Shown: piece after piece, positions 1 to 7,891 of the stretch
How the letters are laid out: each line of letters opens with the position of its first letter
Position numbering within the stretch: the stretch's first letter is position 1
From: JAGBWK01 sp964544595
GTDB taxonomy: Bacteria > Bacteroidota > Bacteroidia > Bacteroidales > Muribaculaceae
Direction of reading: 5' to 3'
DNA: 50,753 nucleotides
Assembly (NCBI GenBank): GCA_964544595.1
Contig: CAZJBM010000022.1
Span: forward strand, 1 to 50,753
Translations under genes and position numbers: made by a program
Notes under the pieces: model-generated
Database searches by the model: none
Seen by the model: the letters and a program-made list of their open reading frames with translations, nothing else
What the model was told of the DNA's origin: nothing

Positions 1-100
1 TCGCTCGGTCACAATGCGACGGCATTGCTCCCTCCCGTCGCCTCCAAAATCCCTCAGAGATATGCGACCTCAGCGTTAACATATTTTATGGGACAGGCTC
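1..100 (-). mobile_element. Partial MITE / IS end, cut by window start
   Basis: Read on the minus strand this begins GAGCCTGTCCCATAAAA and continues into the same GC-rich left end as the copies at 10415-10596 and 48778-49530. The terminal inverted repeat ends at base 100 and is followed by TTA, which is TAA on the minus strand, the flanking triplet seen at the other copies. Only one end is visible, so it could be a short MITE or a full insertion sequence. Confidence 0.8.
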
Positions 101-116
101 TTAATGACGAAAGCAA

Positions 117-157
117 GCATCGGTGATTAGAATTATGGAAACACTAATCACCGATGC
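117..157 (-). terminator. Perfect 14-bp inverted repeat, probable terminator
   Basis: GCATCGGTGATTAG (117-130) and CTAATCACCGATGC (144-157) pair perfectly around a 13-nt loop. It lies just past the 3' end of the minus-strand hydrolase gene at 198-938. The T-run after it on the minus strand is weak (TTGCTTTCG), so intrinsic termination is likely but not certain. Confidence 0.55.
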
Positions 158-197
158 CGGATAATTTTATCGTTGTCGTTTATTGTCAGAAATGCCT

Positions 198-938
198 TTA
201 TTTGCGGATTGCCATTTTGCCTTTAAGCTCGACCGACTCGCCGGGAACGTAGAGACAGAAGCTGTCGGTATTGTCGGTAGTGTACTGGTCGAAGTCACAG
301 GCTGCTTTGTATGCTCCCCAGAAGTGCATCGGGAAGAAGTAATTCACTTTGATGTTTTCAAGGAAGATACGCGCGCCGTCGGCATAATCCTGGCCTAAGC
401 GGGGATCGACAGGGAAGAAGGCCATGTCGATTTCAGGCGAGTCTTCGCGGAGACGATTGACCACGTGGACGAATTTGCCGTACGCGGCCTTGACTTCGGC
501 CACGCTCGACTCCTTGTTCCAATGCCAGTAATTGAGGTCGCCGGCGTGGAAAATCTTGCGGCCATCGGGCAGCATCACGAGGAAGCAGACACCGGCGTCA
601 GATGAGCCGAAAGCTTTGACCGTAAGGTCGCTGGGAATCTTGTCTTGCGTGTCGCCCGGGCTCATCCACGCTACAGGCATATCATCGTGTACTACCTTTG
701 AATAAATATCGTTGGAGAGAATGAAGCAACGCTCGCGATTCTGCGCGAGGTTGAATATGTCGGGGTTGAAATGGTCGGGATGGTGGTGAGACACGAAGAA
801 ATCCACCGGCAGGCCGGGATTTTCGCGAAGCACTTTCTCAAGCGCGTGAGACGGGTCGCGATAATAGTCAAATACAAGTATAGCGGTAGGGGTTACAACC
901 ACAAATCCGCTATGGTCAAGGAATGTTACTTTCAGCAT
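198..938 (-). CDS. MBL-fold metallo-hydrolase
   Basis: This 246-residue protein has the metallo-beta-lactamase fold signature. It starts with a short beta-hairpin (MLKVTFLDHSGF), and the metal-binding motif SHHHPDHF lies near residue 50. HAGDLNYWHW supplies a further His/Asp ligand region and FFPMHFWG a late His. Such proteins usually bind one or two zinc ions and hydrolyse phosphodiester, lactone or nucleotide substrates; the substrate here is unknown. No signal peptide is seen, so it is probably cytoplasmic. It lies 41 bp downstream of a second MBL-fold gene on the same strand and may end the same transcript. The two proteins are clearly different subfamilies, not a recent duplication. Confidence 0.85.
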   Translation of the reverse strand: MLKVTFLDHSGFVVVTPTAILVFDYYRDPSHALEKVLRENPGLPVDFFVSHHHPDHFNPDIFNLAQNRERCFILSNDIYSKVVHDDMPVAWMSPGDTQDKIPSDLTVKAFGSSDAGVCFLVMLPDGRKIFHAGDLNYWHWNKESSVAEVKAAYGKFVHVVNRLREDSPEIDMAFFPVDPRLGQDYADGARIFLENIKVNYFFPMHFWGAYKAACDFDQYTTDNTDSFCLYVPGESVELKGKMAIRK

Positions 939-979
939 AGTATAGATCGTTTTAATTATATTCTCTTTTCAAAACCACC

Positions 980-1777
980 TTATCGGGCGTTGATTTCGAT
1001 GCGGAGGCCGTCGTAAGCTAAATGCACCCCGGAAGGGAGCGTGGGCTCTACGTCGGCGTGTCGACCGAGGTCGTGGCTGATATGGGTGAGATAGGCTACT
1101 CTTGGCCTTACTCTATCTATAACGCTGAGAGCTTGCGAAAGGTTCATGTGGGAGATGTGCTCCTTATGGCGCAATGCGTTGATTACTAAGGTGTCAACAT
1201 GCTTTATGCGTTCGATGGTCTCGTCGGGTACTACCTTCGCGTCGGTAATATAGGCCAGAGGGCCTATGCGAAATCCGAGTATATCCATCAGATAATGGTT
1301 GACAGCGAGGGGCATAATCTCTATGCTGTCGATGTCGAAAGGCTTATACGGCTCGATGAGATGGGTATGAAACACTGGCGCGCCGGGATAATGCTTCTTC
1401 GCGAAGCAGTAGGGGAGATTGTGGCGGATATTTTTGTCGGTCAGTTGGTTGCAATAGATTTCAAATCCGTCGGGGTAGCAGTATGGGCGCAGGTCGTCGA
1501 GACCGCCGACATGGTCGTAATGATGATGAGTGATGAGCAATGCCCTGAGCTGAGGCGAGTCGAGGCGTAATATCTGCTGGCGGAAGTCGGGCCCGCAATC
1601 AATGAGCAGATTCGTTTGGCCGACGGTAAGGAGGGCTGACGCGCGGAGCCGCTTGTCGCGCGGGTCGGCTGAGCGGCATGTGGCGCAATGGCAACCGATT
1701 GAGGGAACGCCTGTTGAGGTGCCAGATCCGAGTATCGTAAGGTACATTGATGTGGGTGATGTGGGATGCTCGCTCAT
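980..1777 (-). CDS. PhnP-like MBL-fold hydrolase (cyclic phosphodiesterase type)
   Basis: This 265-residue protein is of the PhnP/RNase Z-like branch of the MBL fold. It shows LTILGSGTSTGVPSIGC near the N-terminus, a CxxC pair (CHCATC), the metal motif THHHYDHVGG, and later HISHMNLSQA and YLTHISHDLGRH. PhnP hydrolyses phosphoribosyl 1,2-cyclic phosphate in phosphonate use, but no phn genes are nearby, so only the family is called. The frame is open further upstream. I chose the ATG at 1777 because it overlaps the stop of the upstream lipoprotein gene as ATGA, the coupling style seen in the rest of this operon, and because the extra N-terminus resembles no family member. Confidence 0.85.
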   Translation of the reverse strand: MSEHPTSPTSMYLTILGSGTSTGVPSIGCHCATCRSADPRDKRLRASALLTVGQTNLLIDCGPDFRQQILRLDSPQLRALLITHHHYDHVGGLDDLRPYCYPDGFEIYCNQLTDKNIRHNLPYCFAKKHYPGAPVFHTHLIEPYKPFDIDSIEIMPLAVNHYLMDILGFRIGPLAYITDAKVVPDETIERIKHVDTLVINALRHKEHISHMNLSQALSVIDRVRPRVAYLTHISHDLGRHADVEPTLPSGVHLAYDGLRIEINAR

Positions 1778-2691
1778 AATCTGTAAGATGATAAAATGCC
1801 GTCGGTGAAGAGACAGTAGGCTCCGTTGTCGAAGGTCCACTGCTCGAAGAATGAGCTTCCGTTCTGACCTTTCTTCACGTCGCGCGGGGAGCCGAGAGAC
1901 AGGCGGCACTCCTCAGTGCTCATCCCCTCCGCGACTTCTGAGTTGGTGATCAATTGCCAGGTAGCGTCGGTGATGTTAGGATAGCGGAGCCTGGGGTCGC
2001 TGAAGGAGAAGACTGAGTCGAAATTGCGCGTTGAGCTAAGGTCGGCCCCCGCGGTCATGGCTACCGACGCGCTCGCTCCGTCGGTGTCGACGACATCGAC
2101 CCGGAGAGGATAATACCCATTCCCCGGAGCGACGTCGGCAACCGCGACGCGGATATATTTCCGGCCGTTGGCTATCGGGGTCATCGCGGAGTCGACTCGC
2201 AGAGGAGTAAGCAGAAAGTAGCTTTTGCCTTTGATCTGATCGCGCACATCGGCGACCAGAGCCATATCGACAGCCATCGGAAGCGACGCTCTGGCTCCGG
2301 CGGCGATTTGGGCTGGAGTGAGGTTGATAGGGAATCGTAGCGTCGAGCGGTCGCCGCGGTTGAATATGAGCGACGAAAGGGTGTCGCCCGCAATGGTAGG
2401 GCGGCTTTCATATCCCGCGTATTCCAGAATTTCTCCCGCCCGGAGCTGCGGCTCGCGCTCGAAAAGCATCGACAGCTTAGGGTCTGACACCATGAAGCGG
2501 CGTCCTTCGCTCCAATCCTTCAGCGGCGCGGGAGCGAGCGTGGAAGCGAATTTCGATTCGTCGGATAGGGTCACATTCTGCTCGCGTAGATCCTTGGCTG
2601 TGATTTTCGGGGTGCTCTCAATGCCCGTGAAGCAGCTTTGCATCATCAGCATCGCGGAGACGAGAGCCGCGAAGTAGAGGAATAATCTCAT
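1774..2691 (-). CDS. Predicted lipoprotein of unknown function
   Basis: This 305-residue protein opens with a lipoprotein signal peptide: a hydrophobic stretch and then MMQSC, with Cys20 as the likely lipidated residue. The body is hydrophilic and not recognised. The last 55 residues (TNSEVAEGMSTEECRLSLGSP, then a beta-rich end) loosely recall the small BamE/SmpA fold, in which a short helix is followed by a strand hairpin, but this is only a resemblance. The gene overlaps the prolyl oligopeptidase stop by ATGA at 2688-2691 and its own stop overlaps the next start. It is thus the middle gene of a translationally coupled envelope/proteolysis operon. Confidence 0.75.
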   Translation of the reverse strand: MRLFLYFAALVSAMLMMQSCFTGIESTPKITAKDLREQNVTLSDESKFASTLAPAPLKDWSEGRRFMVSDPKLSMLFEREPQLRAGEILEYAGYESRPTIAGDTLSSLIFNRGDRSTLRFPINLTPAQIAAGARASLPMAVDMALVADVRDQIKGKSYFLLTPLRVDSAMTPIANGRKYIRVAVADVAPGNGYYPLRVDVVDTDGASASVAMTAGADLSSTRNFDSVFSFSDPRLRYPNITDATWQLITNSEVAEGMSTEECRLSLGSPRDVKKGQNGSSFFEQWTFDNGAYCLFTDGILSSYRL

Positions 2692-4886
2692 TTGTTTTTG
2701 GCGGGTAATTCTCTCACTACTCTCTTTTTAGCGACCGGTTGATCTGTCGGAATAGTCGGGGTTATGCCTAAGTTGTCGAATGTGAAGGAGAAAACGTCGG
2801 TCCATTCGTCGATAGTTTTGCTTATGGGCTTACCGGCGCCGTGTCCGGCGTTTGACTCGATGCGTATGAGTTTGGGCTTCGAGCCTGTGTCGGAGGCTTG
2901 GAGCTGAGCCGCGTATTTGAAGGAATGGGCGGGAACTACGCGGTCGTCGTGGTCGGCTGTGGTGACTAATATCGCCGGATAGGGGGTGCCGTCGTTTTTG
3001 ATGTTATGGAGAGGAGAGTAGCCGCGAAGATAAGCCGCCATCTCGGGGGAGTCGGCCGATGTGCCGTAGTCGGGCGCCCAGTTCCAGCCGATAGTGAAGA
3101 GATGATAGCGAAGCATATCCATCACGCCTACTTGCGGGAGGGCCACAGCGAAGAGGTCGGGGCGCATATTGGTCACGGCGCCAACGAGCAGACCGCCGTT
3201 GCTTCCGCCGTTAATGACGAGCTTGTCGGGCGATGTGTAGCCCTCCTTTATGAGGTATTCGGCCGACGAGATAAAGTCGTTGAACACGTTGAGCTTATTC
3301 ATTTTCGTGCCGTCGAGGTGCCATTGCTCGCCATACTCCGAGCCGCCGCGGAGGTTCACCTCCACCAGTATGCCCCCGTTTTCGAGCCAAAGAAGTCGGG
3401 CGGGGGAGAAGCGCGGGGTGAGAGCCACGTTGAAGCCTCCGTAGCCGTAGAGCAGGAGGGGGTTGGAGCCGTCGAGCTTGGTGTTTTTGTTGCGGGTGAC
3501 GAAAGCGTGGAGCTGAGTTCCGTCAGATGAAGGGAAGAAAATCTCCTCGGTGATGTAATCGTTGGCGTCGAAGCCCGAGAGCGACGCGCTCTCTATCATC
3601 GTGCTCTGGCCTGTGGCGAGGTCGTAGCTGTAGTGGGCCCATGGGGAGAGGTACGACGCCACGTTGTAGAACACCTCGTCGTGGCGCGGGTCAGAGCTGA
3701 TGGCCACGCTGCCCACATACGGCAGCGTCACCTCGCGGATGAAGTTGCCGTCGGTGTCGTAGAGCTGCACATGGTCGGAAGCGTCCTTGGAGTAGGTAAG
3801 CAGCAGCTTGTCGGAGGCGAATTGTGCGCCGTCGAGCACCGCGTCGGCGCGCTCAGGCACAATCTCCTTCCAAAGTTCGCGGGCCGGATTGAGAAGCGAC
3901 GCTTTCATCAGGCGCGATTTCGGCGCATCGATAGTGGTTGTGAAATAAAGGTCGTCGCCGATAGCTGCAATCGGGTTGATGATCACGTCTTGCGATGGCT
4001 CGAACACGGTCCATTCGGCGATAGGCTCGTCGAGGTCTTTGAACATTATCGACTGGCCGAAGCCTTCGCCCGAGCCGAACACGAAGATATAGTGGCTGTC
4101 GCGGGGCACCCACGCCGTATGGAAGTGGAGCGGGTTTTGCTCATCCTGATAGAAGAGCTCGTCCTGCGACTGCGGAGTGCCTATTTTGTGGTAATAAATG
4201 CGGTGGTTTTCGTTGGCGTTTGAAAATTCCTTGCCGTCGACAGGCTTGTCATAGGCGCTGTAGAAGAAGCCGTCGCTGCCGTTCCACGCGGCGTCGGTGA
4301 ATTTTGCCCACTCGATATGGTCTGAGAGCAGCTGCTTGGTCTCGGTGTCCATCACGTAGATTTCGGTCCAGTCTGAGCCTGAGCGCGAGATCGTGTAAGC
4401 GGTGTATCGGCCGTCGGGCGACATGAATATGCCGGTAAGGGCTACGGTGCCGTCGTCGGAGAGCTTGTTGGGGTCGAGAAACACTTCGCGTGAGCCATTG
4501 ATGGCGTCCTTGCGGTATAGCACGCTCTGGTTTTCGAGGCCGGAGTTCTCGAAGAAGTAGTATCTTCCGTCGTTCTCTTTGCTCAGGATGCCCGATTTCT
4601 TGAAATTATAGAGCTGGCTGAGACGGTTGCGGATATCGTTGGTGTAAGGTATGCGCGAGAGGTAGCTGTCAGTGAGGGCGTTTTCGGCCTTTACCCATTC
4701 GGTCGTGGCCGCCGCGGTGTCGTTTTCGAGAGGGCGGAATATATCGGCTACTTCGATGCCGAAATATGTGTCGGTCACCGTGCGGTCGGTCGGCGCCGCG
4801 GGATATGATATGTTATTCGAGTCGGCCGCTGTCATTGAGGTAGCGGTGATTGCCGGGATTAAAAGAGTGAGAAGCTTTGATTTCAT
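2688..4886 (-). CDS. Prolyl oligopeptidase, S9A family, exported
   Basis: This 732-residue protein has the full layout of a prolyl oligopeptidase: an N-terminal signal peptide (MKSKLLTLLIPAITATSMTA), a seven-bladed propeller region (about residues 70-430), and a C-terminal alpha/beta-hydrolase domain. The catalytic serine is in GGSNGG (Ser about 562), the aspartate in DHDDRVVP and the histidine in AGHGAGKP (about 682). These enzymes cleave short peptides after proline. The signal peptide points to the periplasm, where it could finish digestion of imported peptides. It starts 6 bp after the stop of the small membrane protein gene and overlaps the lipoprotein gene at its own stop. Confidence 0.95.
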   Translation of the reverse strand: MKSKLLTLLIPAITATSMTAADSNNISYPAAPTDRTVTDTYFGIEVADIFRPLENDTAAATTEWVKAENALTDSYLSRIPYTNDIRNRLSQLYNFKKSGILSKENDGRYYFFENSGLENQSVLYRKDAINGSREVFLDPNKLSDDGTVALTGIFMSPDGRYTAYTISRSGSDWTEIYVMDTETKQLLSDHIEWAKFTDAAWNGSDGFFYSAYDKPVDGKEFSNANENHRIYYHKIGTPQSQDELFYQDEQNPLHFHTAWVPRDSHYIFVFGSGEGFGQSIMFKDLDEPIAEWTVFEPSQDVIINPIAAIGDDLYFTTTIDAPKSRLMKASLLNPARELWKEIVPERADAVLDGAQFASDKLLLTYSKDASDHVQLYDTDGNFIREVTLPYVGSVAISSDPRHDEVFYNVASYLSPWAHYSYDLATGQSTMIESASLSGFDANDYITEEIFFPSSDGTQLHAFVTRNKNTKLDGSNPLLLYGYGGFNVALTPRFSPARLLWLENGGILVEVNLRGGSEYGEQWHLDGTKMNKLNVFNDFISSAEYLIKEGYTSPDKLVINGGSNGGLLVGAVTNMRPDLFAVALPQVGVMDMLRYHLFTIGWNWAPDYGTSADSPEMAAYLRGYSPLHNIKNDGTPYPAILVTTADHDDRVVPAHSFKYAAQLQASDTGSKPKLIRIESNAGHGAGKPISKTIDEWTDVFSFTFDNLGITPTIPTDQPVAKKRVVRELPAKNK

Positions 4887-4891
4887 TTGGA

Positions 4892-5074
4892 TTATTTACG
4901 GTTGCGTTCGCGGCGTTTCAGGAAGAAATGGAGCGAAACGATGCATATAAGTGTCAGAAAAATCAGCCCGAAGTAATAGAGGTAATTACCGGCCATGAAC
5001 TCAAACCGCCCGATATAGGCCATAATGGCGAGATAGATGAGCAGCAGGGCCGGAATGTAGACAGAGGGTTTCAT
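4892..5074 (-). CDS. Small two-helix membrane protein, unknown function
   Basis: This 60-residue protein has two predicted membrane helices (about residues 5-21 and 31-51) and a basic C-terminus ending KRRERNRK, which suggests the tail faces the cytoplasm. It is supported as a real gene by context: its ATG overlaps the stop of the exonuclease gene (ATGA at 5071-5074), and the prolyl oligopeptidase starts 6 bp after it. I do not recognise the family. Confidence 0.7.
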   Translation of the reverse strand: MKPSVYIPALLLIYLAIMAYIGRFEFMAGNYLYYFGLIFLTLICIVSLHFFLKRRERNRK

Positions 5075-5715
5075 TTATGGTCAGTCGTGCCGGGCTGATT
5101 GCCGGGGGCGTCTTCGGGTTTCACATAGGGGGAGAGCTCGGGGTGGAATTCTCCCGACGAGAGATAGCTGTAGATCTGGAGGCAGGCGTAGGCGTCGAGC
5201 GAGGCGTAAGCCTGCTGCGCGTCGGTCAGTGTCTCGGCTTCCCAGTTGGTGAGTCGCTGGCCCTTGGAGATACGTTTGTTGAAAATTACGCCGTAGACCT
5301 TCTGCAGCGAGTTGTCGGCCACCTGAAAGTCTTTGACGAAAGTCTGGAGCTCGACCACGTTGGCGGGCTGGAACGATGCCACTGATGCGAGCTGATGGAT
5401 GTCGTCTTTAATCGATAAGCCTACTTTGACTATATTTGGATCTTCAAATAGTTGTGCCAGCTCTGGAGGAAAACCGATATGGTTGAGGCGGAAAAGGAAG
5501 CACTCGTCGAACGTTGAGATCTGAAGTAGCGCGACCCTGTTCATGCGCCCTTTGCGGAACGAGGGGCGCGTCTCGGTATCGAATCCGAGCACAGGCTGCG
5601 ACATAAGGTATCTTACGGCCTTACGGCAGTCGAGCGGGGAGTTGATCACGATTGAGCGTCCGGGAAACTCGGCTATCGGCAATTCAGCTATTTGTTCTTT
5701 GGATATAGCGAGCAT
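5071..5715 (-). CDS. 3'-5' exonuclease, DEDDy type (RNase D-like)
   Basis: The 214-residue protein carries the DEDD exonuclease motifs in order: FDTETRP (ExoI, about residue 45), a KVGLSIKDD block (ExoII, about 98-106), and a YASLDAYACLQIY block (ExoIII, Tyr/Asp about 168-172). There is no HRDC domain, so it is a minimal catalytic module like the Bacteroidetes proteins usually annotated as 3'-5' exonuclease rather than full RNase D. It should degrade RNA or single-stranded DNA ends with two metal ions. It is the first gene of the operon running to about position 980 and has a promoter-like site about 25 bp upstream. Confidence 0.88.
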   Translation of the reverse strand: MLAISKEQIAELPIAEFPGRSIVINSPLDCRKAVRYLMSQPVLGFDTETRPSFRKGRMNRVALLQISTFDECFLFRLNHIGFPPELAQLFEDPNIVKVGLSIKDDIHQLASVASFQPANVVELQTFVKDFQVADNSLQKVYGVIFNKRISKGQRLTNWEAETLTDAQQAYASLDAYACLQIYSYLSSGEFHPELSPYVKPEDAPGNQPGTTDHK

Positions 5716-5737
5716 ACAATAATATTATAATAAGGCG

Positions 5738-5745
5738 CGAATTTA
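5738..5745 (-). promoter_or_regulatory. Bacteroidetes -7 box for the exonuclease operon
   Basis: On the minus strand the sequence reads TAAATTCGC, fitting the TAnnTTYG -7 consensus. It lies about 25 bp before the exonuclease ATG. No TTTG at the ideal 19-21 nt spacing is obvious, so only the -7 element is called. Confidence 0.5.
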
Positions 5746-5797
5746 CGCATTTTTCGCGACACAATCTGCAAAATCTTCCGGAAAATCTGTTGCGTTG

Positions 5798-5814
5798 GCA
5801 GGGAGCAGCCCTGC
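5798..5814 (-). terminator. Short hairpin past bioD, weak terminator candidate
   Basis: GCAGGG (5798-5803) pairs with CCCTGC (5809-5814) around a 5-nt loop, about 40 bp past the stop of bioD. There is no T-run directly after it on the minus strand, so it may be a terminator that needs other factors, or chance. Confidence 0.25.
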
Positions 5815-5855
5815 GGGGAAGGAATGGCTTAGCCGTGGGAGTTAGTGGGAATTGA

Positions 5856-6497
5856 TTAGGGGAGGGGGATGGAGGGGACAACGAGTATCTCGGCTTCGGG
5901 GAAGTTGCGCTCGACGTGGCGACGGATATATGCCCGGGTGTCGGCTGAGATGATTTTGTCGGTGTCAAAGTGCTCGTTATAAAGCAGATATGCGAGTCGG
6001 AGATTTCGGGCTTTAATGGCTTCGAGCGATAGGAGGGTGTGGTTGATAGAGCCGAGTTTACCGTTGGTTACGAGAGCTACGTCGAGGTTGCGGGTAGCGG
6101 GATAGTCGATAGAGAGGGTGGTTTCGTCGATAGGCACAAGCAAGCCTCCGGCACCCTCTATCAGCACCACGTCGGCTTCGGCCTCGTTGGCTTCCCTCGC
6201 TTTGTCAATCACTTTAAGGTCAATCGGTTTGCCGTCTATGCGGGCGGCGAGGTCGGCCGACGCGGGATAGGAGAGTATGATAGGCGCGGATTTCGACCAA
6301 TCTTCGCTGTCGATCGGGTCTCCCATGATAAGGCGGTGAAGCTCAATGTCTTCTGAGCGGCCTATGTTGCCCGTCTGAACGAATTTTTGGGTTCTTACGG
6401 TTTTGCCGAGTCGGCGCAGGTGATTGCCGAGCCAGCCGGTGGCGTATGATTTTCCGGCATCGGTGTCTATGCCGCTTATAAATATCGATTTAGTCAT
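5856..6497 (-). CDS. bioD: Dethiobiotin synthetase BioD
   Basis: This 213-residue protein makes dethiobiotin from 7,8-diaminopelargonate, CO2 and ATP. The N-terminus FISGIDTDAGKSYATGWL holds the P-loop of this family (GTDTxxGKT; here GIDTDAGKS). VLIEGAGGLLVPI is the second family motif (EGAGG). Length is normal (about 210-230). Its ATG overlaps the stop of the bioG/bioC fusion gene by ATGA. It is the last gene of the biotin operon. Confidence 0.95.
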   Translation of the reverse strand: MTKSIFISGIDTDAGKSYATGWLGNHLRRLGKTVRTQKFVQTGNIGRSEDIELHRLIMGDPIDSEDWSKSAPIILSYPASADLAARIDGKPIDLKVIDKAREANEAEADVVLIEGAGGLLVPIDETTLSIDYPATRNLDVALVTNGKLGSINHTLLSLEAIKARNLRLAYLLYNEHFDTDKIISADTRAYIRRHVERNFPEAEILVVPSIPLP

Positions 6498-7891
6498 GGT
6501 AGCTTTCGTAAAGTAATGTAGGTTACTGAATATGTTAAGGTTGCGGTGGAGTCGGGATTGCTTATGCGGCGCATTATCTCGCGGGTGGCCGCGACGGGCA
6601 GCGGGCGGCTTGAAAGGGCATTGACGCCGGTCGCGCGAAGGTTGCGCAGGGCTTCGGAGGCCGAGGGGAAGTCAATGGCAATTTCCCGGTTTTCGATAGT
6701 GTAGTCGCACTCTAATCGTTGTAGAAAGGCTTCGTCGACAGCCGGGTAGCGGAGGCTGACCATATCTGCGATAGCTCGGAATGTGCCTTTGCCGAAAAAA
6801 GAAATCACGGCAACGCCGCCGGGGCGCAATGCCTTTACTGCGGCTTTAAGCGTTTGTCGAGGAGAATGAAACCATTGTATTGTCGATGAGGAGGCTATGA
6901 GGTCGTAACTCTCTGGGGTATCCTGCATCATTGCGAGCTCGGCATCGCATTGAGAGCTGATGTTTCTGTTGCCGTTGAGCTGCGGGTATTGGCGTGGGTT
7001 GAAATCGCGGAAAGTGATTGTGGAGTCTGAAAGCAGCCGTTGAATTTGAACGGAAAGGAGGCCGCTCCCGGAGCCGATTTCAAGCGCGTTGAGCCCGTTT
7101 ACGCGTGATAGAGCGGCTTTGATGAGCGAAGCGGTGTGGAGAGCCACGGCCTGTTGCACTTCGGCGGCTGAGTCGTAAGTCTCGGCCGCTGAGCCGAAGC
7201 GAGTCTCAATGAGTGATTTGTCGGCAAAAAGTGTATTTATAGCCTTTTGGAAATCAATGAGATGAGGGGCGTTGTCAAGCCGAGTGACGCGGCTTGAGTC
7301 GTCGGCCCATGCCTCGATCATATTATCGGGAGGGAAGATAAGGTCGTTGCCGGAGACGATGATTTCGTCCCATCGGCTGCTATCCTCGGCCTGAGCTTTG
7401 ACCTCGGTTACGCGGTCGTATATAGCTTTCAATTCCCCTCGTAGACTATCTACGTCGCGCGAAGGTTGCGCTGGGATGAGAGCCTTCATGGCAGCCGCGC
7501 CTCCGCAGATGCGCCGAAAAAACTTATCGACCGCTCGCTGGTCGGGCAACTCCATGGTCTTTAGGAAAATATCTTCAGGAATACCGAGGCGGTTGTCGAT
7601 CGGAAAGAGCGTACCGTTGACGGCGACTGTTTTGGTTATCGGGAGCGCGGTCAGGCGGCTTTTCAGCAATTCGTTTGCGTAATATACCCCCATCGACCAG
7701 GCGATTACCACTATCTCCTTGTAACGTTCCAATGGTTTGATGTCAAACCGCGTATCTGTGTAGTCGTAGACGAGCATAATATCATAACCGTCGCGGCGCA
7801 ACGAGCTGAACATGTCGAAATCTGCGCCCCATCCGGCGAAAAAGATGATAAGGCGCGGGTTGCTGTCGGCGGTTATAAATTTCTGTATCAT
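6494..7891 (-). CDS. BioG-BioC fusion: pimeloyl-ACP methyl ester esterase plus malonyl-ACP O-methyltransferase
   Basis: This 465-residue protein joins two biotin enzymes. Residues about 1-215 match the DUF452/BioG esterase: LIIFFAGWGADFDMF at the start, the nucleophile in WSMGVYYA (about residue 66), and a late His in DNAPHLIDF (about 210). Residues about 220-465 are a class I methyltransferase of the BioC type, with SAM motif I ALEIGSGSGLLSVQI. BioC methylates the free end of malonyl-ACP so that fatty acid synthesis can extend it; BioG later removes the methyl ester from pimeloyl-ACP. Having both on one chain puts the capping and uncapping steps together. It overlaps bioF upstream and bioD downstream by ATGA. 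Confidence 0.9.
   Translation of the reverse strand: MIQKFITADSNPRLIIFFAGWGADFDMFSSLRRDGYDIMLVYDYTDTRFDIKPLERYKEIVVIAWSMGVYYANELLKSRLTALPITKTVAVNGTLFPIDNRLGIPEDIFLKTMELPDQRAVDKFFRRICGGAAAMKALIPAQPSRDVDSLRGELKAIYDRVTEVKAQAEDSSRWDEIIVSGNDLIFPPDNMIEAWADDSSRVTRLDNAPHLIDFQKAINTLFADKSLIETRFGSAAETYDSAAEVQQAVALHTASLIKAALSRVNGLNALEIGSGSGLLSVQIQRLLSDSTITFRDFNPRQYPQLNGNRNISSQCDAELAMMQDTPESYDLIASSSTIQWFHSPRQTLKAAVKALRPGGVAVISFFGKGTFRAIADMVSLRYPAVDEAFLQRLECDYTIENREIAIDFPSASEALRNLRATGVNALSSRPLPVAATREIMRRISNPDSTATLTYSVTYITLRKLP

Noticed and set aside
980..1909. Longer form of the PhnP-like protein starting at 1909
   Set aside because: The extra 44 residues overlap the lipoprotein gene, resemble no MBL protein, and the ATGA start at 1777 fits the operon pattern.
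3006..4223. Long open frames on the strand opposite the prolyl oligopeptidase
   Set aside because: They lie antisense inside a well-supported gene with all catalytic motifs, and follow from GC-rich codon bias.
5684..5968. 94-codon Pro/Ser-rich frame overlapping the end of bioD
   Set aside because: Overlaps bioD and the exonuclease promoter and has no family resemblance.
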